NCBI GenBank assembly: GCA_903872505.1
Contig: CAIQKV010000017.1
Location: forward strand, 1-47,048
Reading direction: 5' to 3'
DNA from: an uncultured Opitutia bacterium
GTDB taxonomy: Bacteria; Verrucomicrobiota; Verrucomicrobiia; Opitutales; Opitutaceae
DNA: 47,048 nucleotides
The translations under genes and the position numbers were made by a program. Within the stretch, counting starts at the first letter, position 1; each line of letters opens with the position of its first letter. Shown here in pieces: positions 35,153 through 47,048 of this stretch. The notes under the pieces were generated by a model. The model was not told where the DNA came from, did not search any database, and was given only the letters and a program-made list of their open reading frames with translations.

Positions 35153-35265
35153 TGTCATTGCGAGGAGTCCCGCTCTCACGGGACGACGAAGCAATCCATC
35201 CGGATGGATCGCCATGGTGCGCGTCGCGCACCTCGCGCTGACAAGCGCGACCACGGAGCAATCGC
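35153..35265. repeat. palindromic intergenic repeat (ATTGCGAGGAG...GAAGCAATCC type)
   Basis: The unit starts GTCATTGCGAGGAG. GTCCCG (35167-35172) pairs with CGGGAC (35179-35184), then GAAGCAATCC follows. A perfect 16-bp palindrome ATCCATCC/GGATGGAT lies at 35194-35209, and a less regular second half ends GGAGCAATCGC. Sequences of this type recur in intergenic DNA of many bacteria and produce spurious peptides such as [15 protein letters not shown]. It fills almost the whole gap between the M20 and purH genes, reaching the end of purH. Confidence 0.7.
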
Positions 35266-35266
35266 C

Positions 35267-36814
35267 TCAGTGTTTGAAGTGCCGGATGCCGGTGAAGACC
35301 ATGGCCAGCCCGCGCTCGTCCGCCGCCTTGATGACCTCATCGTCACGCACCGAGCCGCCCGGCTGGATCGCCGCCGTCGCCCCGGCCTCGGCCGCGGCAA
35401 TCAGCCCGTCCGCGAACGGAAACAGCGCCTCGCTCGCAACCACGGAGCCTTTCAAACTCAATCCGGCTTCGCCGGCTTTCCAGACGGCGATGCGCGAGCT
35501 GTCCACCCGCGCCATCTGGCCCGCGCCGACGCCGAGCGTCTGCTCGCCGCGGCAGTAGACGATGCTGTTCGACTTCACGTGCTTGCCGACCTTCCAGCCG
35601 AACATCATCCCCGCCCACTCCTCGGGCGTGGGCTGCCGCTTCGTCACCACCTTGAATTCCGCCACATTACCCAGGGTCTTGTCGCGGTCCTGCACTAGGA
35701 CGCCGCCGACCACCGAGCGCACCTCGCGCAGGGAATCGGCCCCCGGCCCCGCCTTGGCGATCATGAGCCGGAGGTTCTTCTTCTTCCCGAAAATCTCCAG
35801 CGCCTCCGCGCTGAACCGCGGCGCAATGATCACCTCGGTGAAGATCTCCGCGATGGTCCCGGCCAGGGCGGCCTCCAGCGTGCGGTTCACGACGATGATG
35901 CCACCGAACGGCGCCTGTTTGTCCGTCGCGTAGGCTTGGGCCCACGCCGCCTCGAGCGTGTCGGCGCTGGCGACACCGCAGGGATTGGTGTGCTTGAGGA
36001 TCGCCACCGTGGGCCGCTCAAATTCACCGATGAGGTAGGTCGCAGAGGTGATGTCCAGGATGTTGTTATAACTGAGCTCCTTGCCCTGCAGCTGCTGAAA
36101 ATGCTCGTGGAACGCACCGTAGAGCGCCGCCCGCTGGTGGGGATTCTCGCCGTAACGCAGGCTCTGCGCCTTCCGGTAGCTCAAGTTCAGCGTCGCGGGA
36201 AATCCCGCCAGAGCCTCCAGGTCCGGCTCCGCCGCCTGGGTCTCGAGGTAGCGGGCGATGGCGGTGTCGTAGCTCCCCGTCCGCTGAAACACCTTGAGCG
36301 CCAGCCGCCGGCGCAGCGCGGGCAGTTCCGCCGGTGTGCCCATCGCCGCGAGCACCGCGGGATAATCCGCTGGGTCGCAGACCACGGTCACGCTCTCGTG
36401 GTTTTTCGCCGCGCTGCGCAGCATCGAGGGACCGCCGATGTCGATGTTCTCGATCGCCTCCTCGAAGGTCACGTGCGGCTTCGCCACCGTCTCCTCGAAC
36501 GGATACAGGTTCACCACCACCAGGTCGATCAGCGCGATGCCCGCCGCCGCCGCCTGCGCGAGATGCTCGGGCTTGTCGCGCCGCGCCAGCAGGCCGCCGT
36601 GGATCTTCGGGTGCAGCGTCTTCACCCGGCCGTCCATCATCTCGGGAAAACCCGTGTGCGAGCCCACCTCGGTGACGGGCAGCCCGCTTTGGGCGAGCTG
36701 CTTGGCCGTGCCGCCGGTGGAGAGCAGCGTGTAGCCGTGCTGGCGGACGAGGGCCGTGGCGAATTCCACCAGGCCCTGTTTGTCACTGACGGAGAGGAGC
36801 GCGAGTTTGGCCAT
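35267..36814 (-). CDS. purH: bifunctional AICAR transformylase/IMP cyclohydrolase
   Basis: This 515-residue enzyme catalyses the last two steps of IMP synthesis. The N-terminal cyclohydrolase domain starts with [15 protein letters not shown], includes STGGTAKQL and TLHPKIHGG; the C-terminal transformylase has RYGENPHQ, the catalytic KHTNPCGVA and SDAFFPF-like sequence ([11 protein letters not shown]). The end RHFKH is typical (RHFRH/RHFKH). Length fits the family. It is a single gene, divergent from the ApaG-domain gene, and abuts the palindromic repeat on its 3' side. Confidence 0.97.
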   Translation of the reverse strand: MAKLALLSVSDKQGLVEFATALVRQHGYTLLSTGGTAKQLAQSGLPVTEVGSHTGFPEMMDGRVKTLHPKIHGGLLARRDKPEHLAQAAAAGIALIDLVVVNLYPFEETVAKPHVTFEEAIENIDIGGPSMLRSAAKNHESVTVVCDPADYPAVLAAMGTPAELPALRRRLALKVFQRTGSYDTAIARYLETQAAEPDLEALAGFPATLNLSYRKAQSLRYGENPHQRAALYGAFHEHFQQLQGKELSYNNILDITSATYLIGEFERPTVAILKHTNPCGVASADTLEAAWAQAYATDKQAPFGGIIVVNRTLEAALAGTIAEIFTEVIIAPRFSAEALEIFGKKKNLRLMIAKAGPGADSLREVRSVVGGVLVQDRDKTLGNVAEFKVVTKRQPTPEEWAGMMFGWKVGKHVKSNSIVYCRGEQTLGVGAGQMARVDSSRIAVWKAGEAGLSLKGSVVASEALFPFADGLIAAAEAGATAAIQPGGSVRDDEVIKAADERGLAMVFTGIRHFKH

Positions 36815-36901
36815 GGCGCCGCAGTGTGTGCGGGCGATTAAAACGGCAGCAAGTCGAAAGCCTCCTTGCGGCGGCCGCGTTCCCGGCTCTCTTTAGGCCG
36901 C

Positions 36902-37285
36902 GTGTCCTCCTCCCGCGAATTGCCCGGCCTCACCGCCACCCTCGACCAGCTCCACTATCACCATGGCGGCGCCACCCTGCCGGCGGACCAGCCGCACGCC
37001 TTCGTCTATTTCATCACGATCCGGAACGCCTCCGACCACACCGTCACGCTGCTGGGGCGCAAATGGGTCGTCGAGCACGCCGATGGCAGCCGCCTCGTGA
37101 TCGAGGGCGACAAGATCGTCGGCGAGACCCCGCGGCTCGCCCCCGGCGAGCACTTCTCCTACAACAGCTACCACGTGACCGGCTGCGATGCCACGGCCCA
37201 CGGCTCCTTCCACGGGGTCGACGAACTCGGCCGGCGCGTCCATGTCCTGCTGCCGCCCTTCGCGATGACGATTCCGCCGGCGTGA
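36902..37285 (+). CDS. ApaG-domain (DUF525) protein
   Basis: This 127-residue protein is taken from GTG 36902, which gives a length close to E. coli ApaG (125); the frame could also begin at TTG 36866. It shows the ApaG/DUF525 immunoglobulin-like fold blocks FVYFITIRNASDHTVTLLGR, then WVVEHADG, and a Gly-rich loop followed by FSYNSYHVT. These domains bind divalent metals or phosphates and occur alone or in F-box proteins; a precise role is not known. It lies 51 bp before the beta-CASP nuclease gene on the same strand. Confidence 0.85.
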   Translation: MSSSRELPGLTATLDQLHYHHGGATLPADQPHAFVYFITIRNASDHTVTLLGRKWVVEHADGSRLVIEGDKIVGETPRLAPGEHFSYNSYHVTGCDATAHGSFHGVDELGRRVHVLLPPFAMTIPPA

Positions 37286-37336
37286 AAAACAACCTCGTTC
37301 TCGGGCGTTTTCTCGTGTTGGGTGTCCGATTCCTAA

Positions 37337-38695
37337 ATGAAACTCATTGATTTGAACCGGGAGGGCGGCATCGGGGCCAACTCCCATTACGTCCAGTTTG
37401 GCGACCTCCATGTCCTGATCGACTGCGGCCTCAACCCGAAGAAGACCGGCCGCGCCGCCATCCCCGACCTGTCCCTGCTCCGCGGGAAGACGCTCGACCT
37501 GATCATCGTCACGCACTGCCACCTCGACCACATCGGCAGCCTGCCGGTCGCGATGCGCGAGCACCCGAACACGCCGGTGATCCTGACGACTTCCAGCCGG
37601 ATGCTCGTCGAGCGCATGCTCCACAACTCGGCCAACGTGATGATGCGCCAGAAGGAGGAGAACGACATCCCCGACTACCCGCTCTTCACCCACGACGAGA
37701 TCGACCGCTGCGCCAGCCGGCTGCACGGCCTGCCCTTCGGCCATGCCAAAAAATTCCGCGGCGCCAAGGACGAGATCGAGGTGACCTTCCACCACGCCGG
37801 CCATGTCGCCGGCGCGGCCGCACTCGAGGTTTCCTACAAGCACCGGCAGATCCTCTTCACCGGCGACGTGCTGTTCGAGAACCAGCGCACGCTCCTCGGC
37901 GCGAAGTTTCCCGCCGGCCATTTCGACACGCTGATCATGGAGACCACCCGGGGCACGACCGAGCGCCCGCTCGGCAAGGAGCGCGTCCACGAGATCGCCC
38001 GGCTGGTCCAGAGCATCAACGACACGATCAAGCGCGGCGGTTCGTTCCTGATCCCGGTCTTCGCCCTCGGCCGCATGCAGGAGGTACTCTCCGTGCTGCA
38101 CGACGCCCGGAAGTTCGGCCGCCTCGTCGAGTGCCCGATCTACGCCTCGGGCCTCGGCATGGACCTCGCCGACTATTTCGACGAGATCAGCCGCAAGACC
38201 CGCCATGTCTCGTTCAACCGCGGCATCATCAAGGAGCTCAAGATCAAGCCCACCCCCCGCAAGCTCACCGCCGGCGAGGATCCGCAGCAGAATGCCCTCT
38301 ACATCATCAGCTCCGGCATGATGGTCGAGCGCACGCCGAGCTACACGCTGGCCTCCGGCCTCGTCGGCCACGCGCGCAACACCATCGGCTTCGTCGGGTA
38401 CTGCGACCCGGACACCCCCGGCGGCAAGCTGCTCGCCGCCAAGAACGGCGACACCTTCATCTTCGAGACGGCCCACGTGAAGGCCAAGCTCAAGGCCCAC
38501 ATCGAGCGCTTCGAGCTGAGCGGCCACGCCGACCGCGAGGAGCTGCTGGAGTTCGCCATCCAGACCCAGGCGCGCTGCATCATCCTGACCCACGGCGACC
38601 CGCTCGCCCGGGCCTGGTTCGCCGGGCAGCTCGCCGCCAAGGCGCCGAAGATCAAGGTCCTCGACCCCGTGCCGCTGAAGACCTACCAGGTCTAG
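37337..38695 (+). CDS. beta-CASP metallo-beta-lactamase RNA/DNA nuclease
   Basis: This 452-residue enzyme has the metallo-beta-lactamase metal motif THCHLDHIG (about 59-67), later ligands in HHAGHVAGA and GDVLF, then a beta-CASP insert with its motifs ETTRG, SSGMM and, near the C-terminus, LSGHADREEL. That combination marks the CPSF73/YSH1-like nuclease family, which cuts and trims RNA (some members cut DNA). A role in RNA processing or decay is likely. The ApaG-domain gene is 51 bp upstream. RNase J is excluded by the different length and architecture. Confidence 0.92.
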   Translation: MKLIDLNREGGIGANSHYVQFGDLHVLIDCGLNPKKTGRAAIPDLSLLRGKTLDLIIVTHCHLDHIGSLPVAMREHPNTPVILTTSSRMLVERMLHNSANVMMRQKEENDIPDYPLFTHDEIDRCASRLHGLPFGHAKKFRGAKDEIEVTFHHAGHVAGAAALEVSYKHRQILFTGDVLFENQRTLLGAKFPAGHFDTLIMETTRGTTERPLGKERVHEIARLVQSINDTIKRGGSFLIPVFALGRMQEVLSVLHDARKFGRLVECPIYASGLGMDLADYFDEISRKTRHVSFNRGIIKELKIKPTPRKLTAGEDPQQNALYIISSGMMVERTPSYTLASGLVGHARNTIGFVGYCDPDTPGGKLLAAKNGDTFIFETAHVKAKLKAHIERFELSGHADREELLEFAIQTQARCIILTHGDPLARAWFAGQLAAKAPKIKVLDPVPLKTYQV

Positions 38696-38710
38696 TCCCG
38701 CTAAGCGGGA

Positions 38711-39904
38711 TCAGCGCACCAGCGAGAAGCCCGCCCGCAGGGAGGACCTTTTCTGGTCGTAGTCCCGCAGGCTTTCCCCGTAGCCGTCGTAGTACTGCAC
38801 GAGGAAATAGGTGGCGAAATCCAGCGGCTTGATCCGCAGCGGGATCGTGAGGTCGAGCTGCGTCGTGAAGTGGTTGAATTCGCGCCCCGCATGGCCCGTG
38901 TAGGCCAGCGCCGCGCCGCCGTTCTTCCCGACCGCCACGAGCCACTCCCCGTAGCCGCGATAATCCTTCAGCTTCGGGTTGTTCGAGAGATCGCCCACGA
39001 ACATCCAGAGCCGGGGCGCGATGATCACGTGCCAGTCGTCCAGCGGCTTGAGGATCACGCCCGGACGGAAGAACAAGGTATTCAGGCTCCGCGACGCCAA
39101 CCCGTCCTTCCCGTTCGACTCGTGCTGGTAGCCAGCCTGGTAGCCCAACCACGTGACCGGCCGCGCCGGTCCGTCCGCCGGCTGCAATGCCTGCGATTCG
39201 TAGAAAAACGACGGCATGTAGCTCGTGTCGTAAAACGGGCTCGAGTTGCCCGCGATGTCCCACAGTGACCGCTGGGTGTAGCCGAATTGCAGCGAGCGCC
39301 GCGCCGTGGTGCTGGCGTCGCCGCCGAAGTCCAGCACCCGGTATTTGAAGCTGAACTGGAACTTCGCGCCGGGCACCTTGGAGCCGTAGATGAAGTACAT
39401 CGGCTCATGCGGGCTGAAGTGGCCGAGAAAGCTGCGCTGGGCCTGGGCCAGCGCCGGCGTGGCCGTGTCGAGCGTGCTCAGCGGCGTGGCGTTGGTGCCC
39501 GGCAACTGGGCCACGTCCGTCGCGACAGACAGCACCGCCCGCAGCGGCGCATATTCCCCGTCGGTGATTTCCAGCACCAACCGGCCCGTGGCACCGGTCG
39601 GCAGTGCCAGCGTATAGCGTCGGTAGCCGAACTTTCCGGGCTCCACCGCAGCCGGTCCGGGCAGGCTGGCCTGCAGCTCCACTGGCCAGGAACGCGTCCC
39701 CGCGAACAGCACGCCGTGCAGCACGGGCGCAGCCTCGAACGCCGCGTTGGACGGCGACGGGTTCACCGCCAGCAGGTCCAGCGGGACCGGGGACCCCGCG
39801 GCGACGGGCTGCGCCGGCGCCAGCAGGCTGACCACCAGCTTTTGCGCCGGCAACGGACAGGCGCCGGCCAGGGCGATGATAAGGCAAGTGACCAGTGTCT
39901 TCAT
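38711..39904 (-). CDS. pldA: outer-membrane phospholipase A with extra N-terminal domain
   Basis: This 397-residue protein is taken from ATG 39904, which overlaps the stop of the upstream inositol-phosphatase gene (ATGA). A signal peptide (about 1-20) is followed by about 130 residues with no counterpart in E. coli PldA (289 residues in total); they look like a beta-sandwich. The C-terminal barrel has the OMPLA triad His261, Ser263 and Asn275 in QHESNG...SRSLN with exact spacing (Asn 14 residues after His). The enzyme hydrolyses outer-membrane phospholipids. The last residue pattern (RAGFSLVR) suits a barrel, although it ends in Arg rather than Phe. Confidence 0.92.
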   Translation of the reverse strand: MKTLVTCLIIALAGACPLPAQKLVVSLLAPAQPVAAGSPVPLDLLAVNPSPSNAAFEAAPVLHGVLFAGTRSWPVELQASLPGPAAVEPGKFGYRRYTLALPTGATGRLVLEITDGEYAPLRAVLSVATDVAQLPGTNATPLSTLDTATPALAQAQRSFLGHFSPHEPMYFIYGSKVPGAKFQFSFKYRVLDFGGDASTTARRSLQFGYTQRSLWDIAGNSSPFYDTSYMPSFFYESQALQPADGPARPVTWLGYQAGYQHESNGKDGLASRSLNTLFFRPGVILKPLDDWHVIIAPRLWMFVGDLSNNPKLKDYRGYGEWLVAVGKNGGAALAYTGHAGREFNHFTTQLDLTIPLRIKPLDFATYFLVQYYDGYGESLRDYDQKRSSLRAGFSLVR

Positions 39905-40722
39905 TGAGCAGGAAGAATGGAAACCGGGGCGGTCAGCAGCGTCCGCAACCGACCGCACATCGCGGGGTTGCCCGCGATGTACTGGATGCGCGCCATGTTC
40001 ACGTCGAACTGCCGCAGAGGGAACGGATCGCCGTTGAGGTATTCCACCGTTGCGCCGCCGGCCCGGCAGAGCGCCACCGCCGCGGCGATGTCCCAGATCT
40101 TGACGTTGTGGTCCACCGCGCCGTCGAGGAGGCCGGCGGCGACATAGGCCAGGTGCAATGTGCTGCTGCCCAGCGCGCGGATCTTGAAATTCTCCACCAG
40201 CAGCATCGCGTGCGGGGCGTACCGCTTGTCGTAAGGGGTGTGGAATGCGACCACGGTCTGCGCATGCGGCGTCTCCGGCCGCACCGCCGCGGCCCGGTCA
40301 CCATCGCAGAGCCCGTGTCCGGGCCCGCCGTGGAGGAGCGTCCGCCGAGCCAGGTCGTAGATCACCCCGTAGACCGGCTCGCCGTGCTCCAGCAACGCCA
40401 GCGAGATCGCGCAGGCCGGGATGCCCATCGCGTAGTTGTTCGTGCCGTCGATCGGGTCCAGCACCCAGGCGAACCGCCGGGTCAGCGGCACCGGTCCGGC
40501 CGAGTCCGCCCGCTCCTCGCTGCAGATGTCGTCGCCGGGAAACTGCGCACCGAGCTCGCGCACAATGCCGTCCGAGATCGCGAGGTCGGCCGCGGTCACC
40601 CGCGTGCCGTCGGCCTTCCAGTCGCTCTTTACCCGCCCGAACTCCCGGTGCAGGAGTCCGGCCTGGGCGAGCACTGCGCGTCGGGCGGCGGCGATACGGG
40701 TGGCTAAATCAGAGGCAGACAT
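39901..40722 (-). CDS. inositol monophosphatase family protein
   Basis: This 273-residue phosphatase is taken from ATG 40722; GTG 40725 just before it is an alternative. Metal-binding motifs of the IMPase superfamily are present: CSEERAD, DPIDGTNNY and the C-terminal WDIAAAVAL. Members remove phosphate from inositol phosphates, histidinol phosphate, 3'-phosphoadenosine nucleotides or fructose bisphosphate; which substrate is used here cannot be read. It lies 53 bp after dinB and overlaps pldA by 4 bp, so it is probably co-transcribed with both. Confidence 0.9.
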   Translation of the reverse strand: MSASDLATRIAAARRAVLAQAGLLHREFGRVKSDWKADGTRVTAADLAISDGIVRELGAQFPGDDICSEERADSAGPVPLTRRFAWVLDPIDGTNNYAMGIPACAISLALLEHGEPVYGVIYDLARRTLLHGGPGHGLCDGDRAAAVRPETPHAQTVVAFHTPYDKRYAPHAMLLVENFKIRALGSSTLHLAYVAAGLLDGAVDHNVKIWDIAAAVALCRAGGATVEYLNGDPFPLRQFDVNMARIQYIAGNPAMCGRLRTLLTAPVSILPAQ

Positions 40723-40775
40723 CACCTTCTAGTTCGCGGCAATCATCCGACGCGACAAGCGCATAACGCGGGCCA

Positions 40776-41951
40776 TCAGCCGCCTTCCTTCCCGCCGAGC
40801 TGGTGCCCGTGCCGGACCACGCGGCTGCGCCCGCGGTCGTTCAGCTTGTCCAGCACCCCGGCCAGCCGGCGGCGCTTCTCATCCGTTTGCGCGAACATCT
40901 CCAGTTGCGCCGAGCCGTCCTCCACGCCGGAAAAACGCACGCTCACCAGCCGCAGCGGCCGGCGCTTTTTCCACGCGGCCTGCAACAGGGGCGCGACCAG
41001 GGGATAGAACGGGGCCTCGAGGTCGGTCGCCGACTCCAGGCTCCGTCCGTGCGCCTCCTGCGTGAAGTCCGGGTAGCGGATCTTCACGGTCATGGTGCGC
41101 ACCCGCTTCCCGTCCGCGCGGATCTTCGGCAGCAATTCGTCCACCATCCCCTTGGCCACGCGCTCGATTTCGGGAAATTCCGCGACGTCCCGGGCAAACG
41201 TCTCCTGCTGCGAGTAGCTCTTGGCGTCGTCGCGCTCCGTCTCGACGGCGCGGTCATCCTGGCCGCGCGCCACGGCCAGCATCTCCCGCCAGCCCGGGCC
41301 AAAGATGGCCTTGAGTTCGCTCTCGTTCTTGGCCGTCAGGTCGCGCACCAGCCGGATGCCGTGCCGCTCCCCGAGCGCGGCCTCGGTCTTCGCCCCGACG
41401 CCGGGCAGCTTGCCCACGGGCAGCGGGGCGAGAAACTCCGCCTCGGTCCCCGGCGGCACGACCACGAACCCGCGCGGCTTGCGCAGCTTCGAGGCGATCT
41501 GCGCCACCAGCTTGTTCGCCGCGATGCCGAACGACACCGGGATCCGCAGGTCGTCCCAGAGGCGTTGCTGCAACGCCCGGATCCGCGCCTCGATCTCCGC
41601 CGGCGTATGGAAGCCGCACGGCCCGAGGTCCAGGTAACCCTCGTCGATCGAGTTGCGCTGCACGAGCGGCGTCAGCGTTTCGCACCGGTCGAACATCTGG
41701 CGCGACACCTTCCCGTACAGCCCGGACGTGTGCGGCAGCAGGATCAGGTCCGGGCACACCTTCAGGGCCCGCGCCGTCGGCATCGGCGTGTACACGCCGC
41801 ACGCCCGCGCCTCGTAGCTCGCGGACGAAATGATGCCGCGCTCCCGCCCGCCCACGGCGCACTTCGTGCCGCGCAGCTCGGGCTTCAGCGCCAGTTCGCA
41901 CGACACGAAAAACGCGTCGGCGTCGAGATGGACTATGGTGGGCAGCAGCAC
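40776..41951 (-). CDS. dinB: DNA polymerase IV (Y family, translesion)
   Basis: This 391-residue error-prone polymerase starts at GTG 41951. It shows HLDADAFFVSCE at the N-terminus (family HxDxDxFFxxVE), SSASYEARACGV, the catalytic block RNSIDEGYLDL, the RhH-like GVAKTEAAL-type thumb (LPGVGAKTEAALGE) and a little-finger domain. It replicates past damaged bases. uvrA is upstream on the same strand, so two repair genes neighbour each other; the 266 bp between them shows no LexA-type operator I can recognise. The length is slightly more than E. coli DinB (351). Confidence 0.95.
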   Translation of the reverse strand: MLLPTIVHLDADAFFVSCELALKPELRGTKCAVGGRERGIISSASYEARACGVYTPMPTARALKVCPDLILLPHTSGLYGKVSRQMFDRCETLTPLVQRNSIDEGYLDLGPCGFHTPAEIEARIRALQQRLWDDLRIPVSFGIAANKLVAQIASKLRKPRGFVVVPPGTEAEFLAPLPVGKLPGVGAKTEAALGERHGIRLVRDLTAKNESELKAIFGPGWREMLAVARGQDDRAVETERDDAKSYSQQETFARDVAEFPEIERVAKGMVDELLPKIRADGKRVRTMTVKIRYPDFTQEAHGRSLESATDLEAPFYPLVAPLLQAAWKKRRPLRLVSVRFSGVEDGSAQLEMFAQTDEKRRRLAGVLDKLNDRGRSRVVRHGHQLGGKEGG

Positions 41952-42217
41952 AGCAAGTTATGCGCAAGGCATGGCGAAGCTAATAATTGGGCGGTTTTTG
42001 CGGCAGCTTGAAGAATTTGTTGGCCATGGGAAGCCCGGGGCGATTGTTCGTGGGGCGTCCCGCTGGCTGTTTACCCCAACCCCACCCCTGATCCGGCAGC
42101 GTCCCCATGGCCTCGGTCGCGCTTTTTATCTGCATCGTCGTGCTGATGTCGTGGCTTTGCCACAGCAGCAATTGCGACTCCTGACGCCGGCCGCCGGCCG
42201 GGCCCTGGGCGGGCGCC
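41952..42217. other. 266 bp gap between uvrA and dinB, no gene seen
   Basis: It holds a GC-rich inverted patch (CCGGCCGCCGGCCGG, near 42187) and an otherwise mixed sequence. It probably carries the dinB promoter. No clear -35/-10 pair, operator or RNA gene was found. Confidence 0.5.
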
Positions 42218-45070
<2,853 letters not shown>

Positions 45071-45280
45071 GGATCGAACACGCACCTTACCCAGATTCGC
45101 GTGGGGGCAAAGCGGTAATCGCAAGAAATGCGCGATTCCGCCGAGGAATTCGTACTTGAATCGGATGCGGATAGACCCTTTCGTCCCGCGAAGATTAAGC
45201 GCAGCGCGGCTCGTTCCCCCAACCCCAACCCCACGCCCGGAGCCTGACCCGACTCTTGGGATCCGTCAGAACCATCCCCT

Positions 45281-47048
45281 ATGAAAATGCCCTCATGTGT
45301 GCCGTCCCGTCAGGTGTGCGCCGCCGTGGCCCTCGGCCTCGGCGGGTTGCTCCTGGCTCCCTCCGCCTCCGCCGTCCAGTTCAACAACGGCGACCTCACG
45401 GGCAGCTTCGACACCACGATGTCGTACGGCGTGCTGTACCGCCTGAACAACCCCAGCCCGGAATTCTACGGCACCACCAACTCGTTCCGCGGGGTGGCCG
45501 GCCAGCAGAATTCGGTCAACTCCGATGACGGCAACCTCAACTACGGGTCCGGCGTGGACTCGCAGCTGTTCAAGATTTCCGAGGACATCGAGCTCAAGTA
45601 CCACGATTTTGGCGCCTTCCTGCGCGGCTACTACTTTCAGGATTTCAGCAGCGGCCACACGCTGCGGGCCCCGCTCACCCAGCAGGCCAAGGACCGCGTG
45701 GTCGAAAACGCCGAGATGCTCGACATGTACGGCTGGGCCAAGTTCACCGTGGGCCAGGACATGCCCGTCGACCTCCGGTTCGGCCGGCAGGTGCTCAGCC
45801 TCGGGGAGAGCACTTTCATCCCGAACGGCATCAACGTGGTGAATCCCGTCGACCTTTCCAAGCTCCGCACCCCCGGCGCCGAGCTGAAGGAGGCGTATCT
45901 GCCCGTCACCATGATCAAGGCCTCCATCGGCCTGTCCGCGAACGTGACGCTGGAGCCGTTCTGGCTCCTCGAGTTCCGCCGCAACGAGCTCGAGCCCGCC
46001 GGCACGTATTTTTCGACCAATGACTTTGCCACCCGCGGCGGCTCGAAGGTCATGCTGGGCTTCGGCACCCTGCCCGACACCGGCACGCTCGGCTCGATCC
46101 CGCGCGCCAACGACCATGAGGGCAACAATATCAGCCAGTACGGCGTCGCCCTGCACATCCTCGCGCCCAACCTGAACTCGACCGACTTCGGGCTCTATTA
46201 CGTCAATTACCACAGCCGCTCTCCGGTGGTCAGCGCCATCACCCCAACCTCGCCCATCGACGTGGCCTTTGTTCAGTCATACGCCACCAGCCTGGCGACC
46301 ACCAACCTCGTCCCGGTGATGATCGCCAACGGCTACCCGCCGGCCGGCATTCCCTCGGCCCTCAGCACCCTGCTCGGCGCGGCCTTCACGAATGTCCCGA
46401 TCGGTGCGCTCCCGGCGAGCCTGCAGCCGTTCTATCCGGCCGCCCAATCCATCGCCGCCGGCGCCGGCAAGGTCGGCCTGCTCCAAGCCGCCGCCACCGG
46501 CCGTTATTACAACGAGTATCCCGAGAACATCCATCTGATGGGCGTCAGCTTCAACACGGCGCTCGGCAATTCCGGCATCTCGTGGCAGGGCGAACTCGCC
46601 GTCCGCAACAACGTCCCGCTGCAGGTGGATGACGTCGAACTGCTCTTCGCCACGCTCTCCTCCCTCAGTCCCGTGTTCGGCGCGAACAACCAGATCAACG
46701 CCTCCGAGGGTTCGAACTACCTCGGGAAACTGAACTACGTGATCCCGGGCTACCGGCGCCTCCGCGTGGTGACCACCCAGACCACCCTGACCAAGGTCTT
46801 CGGGCCCATGCTGGGCGCCGAACAGTTCACGCTCCTCGGCGAGGCCGGCGGGGTCTGGGCCGACCTCCCGGACAAGAATGTCCTCCGCTTCGACGCCCCG
46901 GGCACCTTCACCAGCGGCAGCTCCTCGGCCATGGTCAACACGGGCTTCGGGACGATTCCCCCGACGCCCGCCGACGCCTTTGCCGATCCCTTCTCGTGGG
47001 GTTACGTGGTCGCCGGGAAGCTCGATTACAACAGCGTGTTTGCCGGCG
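45281..47048 (+). CDS. DUF1302 outer-membrane protein, 3' end outside window
   Basis: An uninterrupted frame of 589 codons starts at ATG 45281 and is cut by the window end. A signal peptide (about 1-31, ending APSASA) is followed by VQFNNGDLTGSFDTTMSYGV, the typical start of DUF1302 proteins. The rest alternates amphipathic strands (LEPFWLLEF, RGYYFQDF) as in outer-membrane barrels. In proteobacteria DUF1302 genes often neighbour DUF1329 and RND-exporter genes and may help move hydrophobic molecules. The 210 bp upstream, shared with divergent uvrA, shows no clear promoter. Confidence 0.88.
   Translation, partial: MKMPSCVPSRQVCAAVALGLGGLLLAPSASAVQFNNGDLTGSFDTTMSYGVLYRLNNPSPEFYGTTNSFRGVAGQQNSVNSDDGNLNYGSGVDSQLFKISEDIELKYHDFGAFLRGYYFQDFSSGHTLRAPLTQQAKDRVVENAEMLDMYGWAKFTVGQDMPVDLRFGRQVLSLGESTFIPNGINVVNPVDLSKLRTPGAELKEAYLPVTMIKASIGLSANVTLEPFWLLEFRRNELEPAGTYFSTNDFATRGGSKVMLGFGTLPDTGTLGSIPRANDHEGNNISQYGVALHILAPNLNSTDFGLYYVNYHSRSPVVSAITPTSPIDVAFVQSYATSLATTNLVPVMIANGYPPAGIPSALSTLLGAAFTNVPIGALPASLQPFYPAAQSIAAGAGKVGLLQAAATGRYYNEYPENIHLMGVSFNTALGNSGISWQGELAVRNNVPLQVDDVELLFATLSSLSPVFGANNQINASEGSNYLGKLNYVIPGYRRLRVVTTQTTLTKVFGPMLGAEQFTLLGEAGGVWADLPDKNVLRFDAPGTFTSGSSSAMVNTGFGTIPPTPADAFADPFSWGYVVAGKLDYNSVFAG

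Overview
The window is a GC-rich (roughly 65 %), densely packed chromosomal segment. Gene content and order suggest a Gram-negative verrucomicrobium, most likely of the Opitutaceae type: outer-membrane proteins (PldA, Pal, a DUF1302 protein, ExbD/TonB), an ole-type fatty-acid condensation pair, an octaheme cytochrome, few Shine-Dalgarno sequences and several GTG starts. The taxonomic call is an inference from content only. I see no transposase, integrase, phage gene or CRISPR array.

Layout. 1-1317: end of an ExbD/TolR gene and a TonB/TolA-like gene. 1382-1497: tRNA-Ala(GGC) and its terminator. 1512-8765: octaheme cytochrome c with TPR repeats, a Gly/Tyr-rich lipoprotein, a membrane-anchored protein of unknown function, a membrane transglutaminase and an M50 metalloprotease. 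8840-10363: NtrC-type sigma-54 regulator. 10420-11409: galE. 11469-20801: a nine-gene, same-strand block of fatty-acid-synthase-like genes ending in an OleA/OleB pair. 20801-20884: two mirror-image hairpins at a convergent junction. 20892-28464 (minus strand): a pilT - secreted protein - fabD - lepA - lepB - malQ run. 28537-30766: dapA-dapB-ruvA. 30768-32082: ECF sigma factor and anti-sigma factor. 32259-33691: tRNA-Lys, a LuxR-type response regulator, a Pal lipoprotein and a bidirectional terminator. 33718-36814: M20 peptidase, a palindromic intergenic repeat and purH. 36902-38695: an ApaG-domain protein and a beta-CASP nuclease. 38711-45070 (minus strand): uvrA, dinB, an inositol-phosphatase family protein and pldA. 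45281 to the end: a DUF1302 outer-membrane protein cut by the window edge.

The most interesting region is 11469-20801. It encodes a KAS II-like condensing enzyme, its own acyl carrier protein, two CrtI/retinol-saturase-like flavoproteins, a FabZ dehydratase, a divergent FabI reductase, an OleA-like thiolase keeping the OleA-specific glutamate, and an OleB-like hydrolase. The last five genes (16163-20801) overlap or nearly touch, so they are very likely made together. OleC and OleD, which normally complete head-to-head hydrocarbon synthesis, are absent from the window. I propose a dedicated system that builds and redox-tailors an acyl chain and then condenses it through OleA. The product is unknown.

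Other points worth a second look are a signal peptidase I with about 150 extra residues inside its catalytic core, two families of intergenic repeat DNA, a PldA with an extra N-terminal domain, and an anti-sigma factor without the usual zinc-binding motif.
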